Assembly (NCBI RefSeq): GCF_050433395.1
Contig: NZ_JBNPXH010000007.1
Location: 62,001-126,000, forward strand
Length of the DNA stretch: 64,000 bases
Reading direction: 5' to 3'
Source: Mobilitalea torta
Lineage (GTDB): Bacteria > Bacillota > Clostridia > Lachnospirales > Lachnospiraceae
Part shown: one piece after another, positions 17,774 through 25,500 of the stretch
Layout of the letters: each line of letters opens with the position of its first letter
How positions within the stretch are numbered: the stretch's first letter is position 1
The notes under the pieces: model-generated
What the model was told of the DNA's origin: nothing
What the model saw: only the letters and a program-made list of their open reading frames with translations
Database searches by the model: none
Translations under genes and position numbers: made by a program

Positions 17774-20700
17774 ATGAGAATAAAAATAGCGGTTGCAATA
17801 TGTATCTTCATAGGAATATTTAATTCCATCGGTCTCTATCTGCTGAACACGTCATCAGAGGAAAAGATAATGAAAGCGGAGGGCGGCGTTTTATCCCTGG
17901 AACAATGGGATGAGAAGCAGAAGGGCATTATCAAATTAGGCGGAGAGTGGGAATTTTATCCCGACCTCCTGATTTGCCCGGAACAAGGCAGGGATGTTTT
18001 TCAGGAGTATGCCAGTCAAAAGCAACTGAAAGATTTTTCCTTCAAAAGCAGCTGGAAAACGGTATCCGATTCTTCCACCAAAAAAGGAACCCTCCGGCTG
18101 GTGATCCATCTAAGGGAGGATGCTGTCTATGGAATTGGCATCAAGGGTCTGCAACATAATACCGCATTCTATTTGAATGGAAAGATAAGCTTTAATAGTG
18201 GAATCGTAGGACAGGAGAGCGGGGAGGAATGGGGCCCATTTCATCTGCAGGACAGGTTTGCACCCTCCGAGAACGGACAATTTGAAATAGTGATCCTGTT
18301 TTCAGAGCTCCGGTTGGAGGAGGCGGGGAGATTGCCGGTTCCCGACTTTGGGAAAGCAGACCGGATGACAGAACATCGCTATCTGTATATTATCCTGGAT
18401 GTGTTTATGATATCGGGATACTTTGTTCTGGGGATATTCTTTCTTGGAAATTATTTTCTTGAGAACCGGGCCAGGCACTCCCTTTTTCTCGGTCTGTTTC
18501 TGCTGCTCCAGGCACTCCATTCCTCCGGGGAAGGAGAACGGCTGCTTCTTCTGATCCTGCCGCCGGTGAAGAAGCTGAGCGTGTTTTATGAGTTCCAGGT
18601 CCACCTTGCATACCTATCAAGCTTCTGCTTTTTGATTTGCATATTTCATCTTTTTCGCCCCTATATATCGAAGAAAATTGTTATTTGTCTAAGCTGCCTT
18701 TTACTGGTCATCGGTCCGGCTATTCTCTGGAGGGGGGATATCCTTACGATCCAGAGCCATAAAGTGATTATATCGGTGATTGTGATGATGAACAACGTTT
18801 ATATCCTTTCGGTTATGATTCGTTCCCTGATCAAGGGGGTAGAAGGTGCGGAATATATTCTGGTTGCCATAATAAATCTCCTGTATTTTTATGTGACCGT
18901 CATTCTGGGTTTTCTGTTTAACCTGAATATTGGTAAAATGTCGGCGCTTCTTTTCTTGATCATGGTGATCTGCATTACCTTGTACTTAAACTACCGGATT
19001 CAACTTACCTACCGGCAGATTGACAGTCTGTCCCGGCAATTACTGCTGAATGACCAGAATAAGAATCAATTTTTGGCAAGGACCTGCGGGGAGCTGGCTA
19101 AGCCGGTGGGTGAGATCTTTGCTGTTTCAGAGGAATGTCTTGCCCGGGCAGAGAAGCCGGAAACTCAGATTTTAAGGGAAGAGATGCTGAGAATCAATAC
19201 AGAGGCATGGTACATCAATCGGATTCTGGAAGAGCTGACAGAGATATTAGGAAACAGCCAAGGGAAACAGGAGCTGTTTCCGGAGCCTACAGGTGAGACT
19301 TCCTTCCTGGAGATCGTGGAAGAACTGGATCATCTGCTCCCCAGAAATGCCCTGATTAAAATAAAAAAGCAAATACCGGAACGATTTCCCACTATTTTTA
19401 CTGACCGGAGCAGGCTGAAGGAGATTCTGTACCACTTGCTGCATAATGCCGTTAAATTCACAGACTGGGGAGAGATAACCATCCGTGTGGAAGCAGTGGG
19501 GGATATGGCGCACATCACCGTAAAGGATACGGGAATTGGAATAGACAGGGCACAAATGGGTGCCATATTCACCGCTTTTTATCAGGAAAAAGGGACGGAG
19601 CAGGAAACCGAAGGGCTTGGTCTGGGATTAACCATAGCAAAGAAGCTGGTTGAGCTGCAGGGCGGTGAGATATGGGCTGTATCGGAGCCGGGCAGAGGAG
19701 CTTCCTTTACCTTCAGTCTTCCGTTGGCTGGGCAGTCACATACTGCGGCGGACGGGACCGACGGTTCTGAGGCAGTCGGAAGCAGCTATCCTGAGGCGGA
19801 GACAGAAGGAGAAGCGGCTGCAGCGGGGGAGCCGGAGAGCGGGCCGGGAACGGGTTGGAGAAGAAGACAGGTCTCGCCGGTGAGGTATCTATCTCAGGCA
19901 AAGCATGGAATCAATGTACCGGATAAAAATGTAATTCTTGTGATAGGAGGAATCTTCCGGGACGGAGAAGAGACGCGGCAGTTGAAGGAAATGCTGGGTT
20001 ATCCGGTTGCCGCCGTGGGAAGCGGCATGGAAGCCCTGGAGTTTGTGGAGCATAACCAGGTTGATCTGGTGCTCACGGACTTGATCCTCAGCGATATGTC
20101 AGGCTATGAGCTGTGCCGGAAGCTTCGGGAAAAACACAGCATCTCCGAGCTTCCCGTGATTATTCTGGATGATGCGGGACAGGCCAAGAATATGCAAAGA
20201 TCCTTTCAGTCGGGGGCCAATGATTTTATGTCAAAGCCGGTTTCCTGGGAGGAGTTGAAAGCAAGAATTGAGGCCAGGCTTTCCGCTAAGAAATCCGCAC
20301 AGGGAACGGTAATGAGAGAGCTTCGGAATCTCCACGCCCAGATTATGCCCCATTTCCTTTACAACACCCTGAATACCATTATTGGTCTCAGCCATAAGGA
20401 TACGGAACAGGCCTGCGAGGCGCTGCAGCATTTGTCCACTTATTTCAGGGCGAAGCTGGATTTCTCAGGGACCCATTCCCTGATTCCTCTGGACAGGGAG
20501 CTGGAGCTGATGAAAGCATATCTGGCAATTGAGCGGATGCGCTATAATGAGCGTTTGGAGGTTATCTATGATATTGATGAATCTATCTATTTCATGCTTC
20601 CGGCTTTGACGCTGCAGCCTCTGGTGGAGAATGCCGTTCAGCATGGAATTACGGATCATGATACCAAGGTGACAATCCGGATTAGTATACAGAAAGATTC

Positions 20701-20917
20701 AGACAAGGGATATGTCATCCAAATCTCAGACAACGGTCCCGGAATACCGGAGGAGAAACGGCAGGAGCTGCTGGCTGGGGATTATCATAGAATCGGCTTC
20801 TCCAATGTGCTCAGGAAGGTAAGGCTGCTGGAAGGATCCGGTCTGTGGCTGGACAGCAGTGAAAGCGGAACCTGTATCACGATCTACATCTCCAGGGAAT
20901 ACCGGTATGGTGTATAG
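17774..20917 (+). CDS. 7TM hybrid histidine kinase with two kinase cores and a receiver
   Basis: 1047 residues. The order is an N-terminal helix; an extracytoplasmic 7TMR-DISM-like sensor (~40-200); seven membrane helices (~205-405); a first kinase core; a receiver; and a LytS-type kinase core. In the first core the H-box reads LARTCGELAKPVGE, with Gly439 where the phosphoacceptor His belongs, but its ATPase part keeps the N-box (HNAVKFT), DTGIGID and GLGLGLTIAKKLVE. The receiver keeps Asp769 (LVLTDLI) and the Lys of SKPV. The last core is the PF06580 type, with His860 in AQIMPHFLYNT, plus a second ATPase domain (ENAVQHG, DNGPGIP). The likely live phosphodonor is His860; the first core may be a signal or ATP-sensing module (inference). 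It is 69 nt upstream of its probable partner response regulator. Confidence 0.9.
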   Translation: MRIKIAVAICIFIGIFNSIGLYLLNTSSEEKIMKAEGGVLSLEQWDEKQKGIIKLGGEWEFYPDLLICPEQGRDVFQEYASQKQLKDFSFKSSWKTVSDSSTKKGTLRLVIHLREDAVYGIGIKGLQHNTAFYLNGKISFNSGIVGQESGEEWGPFHLQDRFAPSENGQFEIVILFSELRLEEAGRLPVPDFGKADRMTEHRYLYIILDVFMISGYFVLGIFFLGNYFLENRARHSLFLGLFLLLQALHSSGEGERLLLLILPPVKKLSVFYEFQVHLAYLSSFCFLICIFHLFRPYISKKIVICLSCLLLVIGPAILWRGDILTIQSHKVIISVIVMMNNVYILSVMIRSLIKGVEGAEYILVAIINLLYFYVTVILGFLFNLNIGKMSALLFLIMVICITLYLNYRIQLTYRQIDSLSRQLLLNDQNKNQFLARTCGELAKPVGEIFAVSEECLARAEKPETQILREEMLRINTEAWYINRILEELTEILGNSQGKQELFPEPTGETSFLEIVEELDHLLPRNALIKIKKQIPERFPTIFTDRSRLKEILYHLLHNAVKFTDWGEITIRVEAVGDMAHITVKDTGIGIDRAQMGAIFTAFYQEKGTEQETEGLGLGLTIAKKLVELQGGEIWAVSEPGRGASFTFSLPLAGQSHTAADGTDGSEAVGSSYPEAETEGEAAAAGEPESGPGTGWRRRQVSPVRYLSQAKHGINVPDKNVILVIGGIFRDGEETRQLKEMLGYPVAAVGSGMEALEFVEHNQVDLVLTDLILSDMSGYELCRKLREKHSISELPVIILDDAGQAKNMQRSFQSGANDFMSKPVSWEELKARIEARLSAKKSAQGTVMRELRNLHAQIMPHFLYNTLNTIIGLSHKDTEQACEALQHLSTYFRAKLDFSGTHSLIPLDRELELMKAYLAIERMRYNERLEVIYDIDESIYFMLPALTLQPLVENAVQHGITDHDTKVTIRISIQKDSDKGYVIQISDNGPGIPEEKRQELLAGDYHRIGFSNVLRKVRLLEGSGLWLDSSESGTCITIYISREYRYGV

Positions 20918-20986
20918 AAGGAAACGCAGGAAAGAAGAAACGGTGAGAAATGGATGGCAATCAACGGAAAAAAGGTGGGAGCTGGA

Positions 20987-22114
20987 ATGAAGGTAATATT
21001 AGTAGATGATGAAGTGCTGGCCCTGGAAGTATTGGAACGGCTGTTAATGAAAATCGACGGCATTGAGATTTGCGGTAAATATACGGATGCGGGCCTGGCA
21101 TTGATGCGGTTAGAGGACAGGGATATTGACGTGATCTTTCTGGATATGGAAATGGGAAGGATCCATGGGCTTAAATTCGCCGAGGAATTGCTGAGCAGGA
21201 ATATCCCATCGGAAATTGTCTTTGTTACGGCATATTCCCAATATGCCATAGATGCCTTTGAAGTGGAGGCCATTGATTATCTTCTTAAGCCGGTGTCGGC
21301 GGACAGGCTTCAAATGACGGTGAACCGATTGAAGGAAAGGCTGCGGCGAAGCAGGAACAATGACAGCGGCGGAGAGCTCCGGAAGGGATTCCTGATGCTT
21401 CATACCTTCGGAAGTCTGCAGGTATACTTTGAAGGAACCTCAGGATCCATACCCATCCGATGGAGAACCAAAAAGGTGAAGGAACTGTTCTGCTACCTAT
21501 GGCAGAACAGGGAATATCCCATCAACAAGTATCGGATTATGGAGGAATTGTGGCCTGAAATTGACGCAGACAGGGGAGGCGCTCTGCTGCATACCACCGT
21601 GTATCAACTGAGAAAGGTTCTCAGGGAGCTGGGCTATGAGAACGGAATACAATTCCGCAATGACCAGTACCAATTGGAAATACCGTTAAAAAGTGATTTG
21701 GACGAGTTGAGGAGCCTGCTGGATAACGGGGAACCTTCCGCCAAGGAGATCAAGGAGCTTCTGGAGCTTTATACAGGAGATTATCTGGATCAGGAGGAAT
21801 ATTCCTGGAGCATCTATCTCCAGCAGACAATTAAAAATACCTATTTGAAATACCTGAAATGGTATGTGATTAAAAATATGGATTGCAGATCCGGCGGCAC
21901 CCTGCTGGAGAGCTGCCTTATGAAAATGATACAGCTGGATCCCTATGATGAGGAGTATAATTACCTGCTGATGAATTACTATGCCGGAGAAGGCAATGCC
22001 AAAGGGGCAATCAAGGTATATGAGGAGCATTGCCGTAATCTGAAAGAGGAGCTTGGACTCAGACCTTCTCTCAAAATCATGGCGTTCTACAGAGAGTTTA
22101 TAAAAAATAAATAG
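20987..22114 (+). CDS. SARP/BTAD-type response regulator
   Basis: 375 residues from ATG 20987, where the receiver begins directly (MKVILVDDE) after GGTGGGAG; an ATG at 20954 is in frame and would add 11 residues. The receiver has DDE at 7-9, Asp53 (IFLDMEM), the Thr/Ser of VTAYS and Lys of LKPVS. Residues ~140-230 form an OmpR-like winged helix (KVKELFCYLW, LLHTTVYQLRKVLRELG), and ~250-375 a bacterial transcriptional activation (TPR-like) domain. This receiver-wHTH-BTAD order resembles SARP-type and SaiR-like regulators. It is most likely phosphorylated by the adjacent kinase. Four direct repeats at 22367-22404 upstream of the next gene are its best candidate binding site. Confidence 0.88.
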   Translation: MKVILVDDEVLALEVLERLLMKIDGIEICGKYTDAGLALMRLEDRDIDVIFLDMEMGRIHGLKFAEELLSRNIPSEIVFVTAYSQYAIDAFEVEAIDYLLKPVSADRLQMTVNRLKERLRRSRNNDSGGELRKGFLMLHTFGSLQVYFEGTSGSIPIRWRTKKVKELFCYLWQNREYPINKYRIMEELWPEIDADRGGALLHTTVYQLRKVLRELGYENGIQFRNDQYQLEIPLKSDLDELRSLLDNGEPSAKEIKELLELYTGDYLDQEEYSWSIYLQQTIKNTYLKYLKWYVIKNMDCRSGGTLLESCLMKMIQLDPYDEEYNYLLMNYYAGEGNAKGAIKVYEEHCRNLKEELGLRPSLKIMAFYREFIKNK

Positions 22115-22277
22115 AGGACGGTAATAATGTAAGAGTAAGCATGGCGTATTCTACACCAGTAGATAAACATGCTGTGCCTGTAGAATATGGGATTGATATG
22201 GATATTTTTGTTTAATAGAAGAATTTTAGGAAGCAAAAGGATACCTTTATAAATCCAGCAGTAAAGGATAATGCAGA

Positions 22278-22318
22278 AATGGCCGTAAGCCCGATAGACA
22301 CGTGGCTTTACGGCCATT
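22278..22318 (+). terminator. Hairpin downstream of the two-component operon
   Basis: The stem atggccgtaa-gcc / ggctttacggccat has one bulge and a 12-nt loop. It lacks a T-run, so termination is plausible but unproven. Confidence 0.45.
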
Positions 22319-22366
22319 CCCTATATCATGAATGACGCCATCGAATTATTGTTTAAAAGATTGAAA

Positions 22367-22404
22367 TGTTCAGAATTTGTTCAGAAGTGTACAGTAATAT
22401 ACAG
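22367..22404 (+). promoter_or_regulatory. Four helically phased direct repeats upstream of the adhesin gene
   Basis: TGTTCAG (22367), TGTTCAG (22378), TGTACAG (22388) and TATACAG (22398) are spaced 11, 10 and 10 bp apart, on one face of the helix. A -10 TATAAT follows at 22459-22464 with no good -35, which is typical of an activated promoter. SARP/OmpR-type activators are known to bind direct heptamer repeats with this period. That this regulator binds here is inference from adjacency. Confidence 0.6.
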
Positions 22405-22515
22405 TTGAGATATTTTATAAATACTCGGAATCGAAAGAGACGGATACACCATTGCTGTTATAATATTAATGCAATGTTGAAGATAGATTAACTATTATAA
22501 ATAGGAGGAAAGCAT

Positions 22516-25500
22516 ATGAGAAATGTAAAAAAGATAGTAAGAGCGGCGTTGTTGGTAGTGCTGATTCTCAGCATGGTGCTGGATACGCCTCTGCGTGTAC
22601 TTACACCGCAGCGCACAGCTATGGCAGCCGGGCCGGGAACGGATCTTGGCTCCATTTTCAAAGCTCCGGTAAAACTGTATAAAGGCACCGGGGATAGCAA
22701 AACACCCCTTCCGTTGGACCAGCCAATTGAGATAGAGGATGATATGATGGTATCCTTGGAGCTGAATTGGGAGATTGATGATGCCGTTGTGATGAATGAC
22801 GGTGACTACGCCAGTATAACATTGCCGGATATATTTAAGCCGGAGATGGACATTACGGGTGCGCCCCTTAAGTTCTCGGGTCATCCCGATGTAGGTACCT
22901 TTGATCTGAATAAGGCTACAAGAGTACTTACCCTTAATTTTAACGATGTCCTGCATGACAAGGGTGAGTTCAGCGAAGGAAGAAAAGGTAATGTTATAAT
23001 AGCCTTACAGTTTAATATGGAGAAGTTTGAGGAGAGTGTCCGGCAGGAAGTGGAATTCAGTGATTCACTGAAGATTTCCATTGTCGGGGTGGATCCCGCC
23101 AAACCGGGGAAGGTAATTGATAAGAAAGCCTCCATTGCTCCATTGAATCCCAGTGAGATCACCTGGACAGTTGATGTGAATGCCAATATGGCGGCTGTAT
23201 CAGGAGCAGTAATCAAGGATCTCATACCGGCGGGCCTGACGCTGAAGGAGGAAACCATTGGGGTTAAGAAGCTAATGGTTGGTATTAGCGGAGGGATTAC
23301 GGAAGGAGCCATTCTTTCAACAGGCGAATATAGCCATACGTATGATCCTGGCAGCAGGGAGCTTAATGTTTCGTTGGGTGATATAACGGGAGCCTATCGA
23401 ATTACATATACGACTACAATAGACCCCGATAAGTACGATGAGACATCCTTTACCAATTCAGCTGAGTTTACAGGAAGCATAGCTACAGCCACTGCCGATG
23501 TGGCCAGAGGTGAAAGGATTACGAAAAAAGGAAAGCTTTTAAGCGCCGGCGATGTAGATGTAACCTCCTCCGATTCCAATAATCCTAATAACCCCAAAAA
23601 GGTAGAATGGACCGTAGATATTAATCTTACGAAGGAAAACATGCAGGGGGTAACGGTTGAGGATGATTTTTCATCCTTACCGATGGGAACACCGGATATC
23701 AAGGTATACAAATTAAACCAAAGCGGAGACAATTGGATCACAGGCGAGGAAGTCACAAGCAACCTGGGCAGCCTCTATGATTCCGCAACCAAGATATCCA
23801 ATATTAATCTGGGGGATATTGGACCGCAGGCTTATCGAATTGTATATATTGCCGACCTATTGGAAACCGGCGACTTTTCACCAAGCTTTACCATGCCCAA
23901 TACAGCGACTCTGAAAAGAACCGGAATGTCGGATCTTGCAGCGAATGACACGGTAACGGTAAATAGAAGTCCTCTTCTTACCAAGACGGAAAGCAATAGC
24001 GTGGGCTATGGCGAAAACAACAAGATAATCACTTGGACTTTAACGGTCAATTCTGCAGGCTATAATCTGGGAGATATTAAGCTTTACGATAGGATACCGG
24101 CTGGATTAGAGATTGTGCCGGACAGCTTCACCCTTGATGGTACAGAAGTGCCTGCGGCAGATGAGCCGGTGATGAACGCTGGAACCCGTATCTTTGAAAT
24201 GGAGCTCCATAATACAACAACGCAGAGAGTGATCAGGTATAAGACAAAGGTATTAAGCTCACATTATGGGCAGTCCTTTAATAATGAAGCATGGCTGGGC
24301 GGCGGCAGGGTCGGAACCGGTCCCGGAACCTCAGGTGATGTTACTAAGGCACCAAGTGCTCCAAATATTCTGAACTCCTATACGAAGGCTAAGCTTGCCG
24401 ATAATGTTGGAATTGATTATGAGAAGCAGACAATGTCATGGAAAATCGTAATTAAGCCAATGAAGGAAGACATAAATGCGCTTACCATAACGGATACCTT
24501 TCCTAATGACGGACTGTATTTCCTGTATGACTCTATTAAGGTCAAGGAAGGCACCACAGAGTTAACAAAGGGAACAGCCTATACGGTTGAGCCTCCTTCC
24601 GGGGGGTATCAGAAGGGGTTTGTGCTGACATTTAAGGACGGTGCCGGCGGAGCTCTTCCCTTGACAGGGAGTGACTATACCATTGAGTATAAAACAAGCT
24701 TTGATCCGAAGACCCCTGGCATCCTTCCGCTTAAGAGCGATGCAAATGGCGAGTACAAGAATTCGGCAAGGTTTGATTATACAACATCGACAACCGGCAG
24801 TGTGACTCGCGAGGATAAGTACATAGTTAATGATACTGCAAAGGTAAATGGATCGAAAACGGGTGAATTGAACATAAATCAAAGACAAATCCACTGGACT
24901 GTTTATGCTAATTATTTATCCGCGACAGTCAGCGGCGGTGTCATTGTAGTGAGGGATACCATGTCCAAGGGACAGAGCCTGCTTGCAGCTCCTCCGGCTT
25001 CCGGCTTTGTGGTACGGAAGGGAACCGTAGCTCCAGGCGGAGACATCACTCCGGTTGGCGGGCCGGTTGCTTATACCTGGGAATGGATTGCACCTTCTGC
25101 AAATAAACCGGATGAGGTAAATGTTTTTGAGCTGACAATACCGGGTGCGGAGAATGTTCCTTACGTCATTGAATACAGCACGGAGCTTAAGGGGCTTGCA
25201 TTGGCATCCTATACTAATACCGCCAGAATTGACGGTGTGGATTATCCCAAAACGATTGCCCACCCGAGCCCCAATAGCTATATTAACAAAGAGGTGACGG
25301 GCGCCAATGGTACGAAGGTATATACGAACGATGAGCTCACCTGGAAGGTAACATTGAATACAAGCCGTTCTGAAATTGAGTCGGCTATATTTAAGGATAC
25401 CATCAGCAGCGGCCATGAATATCTGCAAGACAGCTTCCGGGTATATCCCTTGAAGGCCGATGGCTCCAGAGATACTGCATTGCCGGTTACAGCAGCTAAT

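Noticed and set aside
22115..22366. Possible riboswitch or small RNA gene in the gap before the adhesin
   Set aside because: Only one imperfect hairpin (22278-22318) was found; no match to c-di-GMP, cobalamin or other known motifs that I could recognise.
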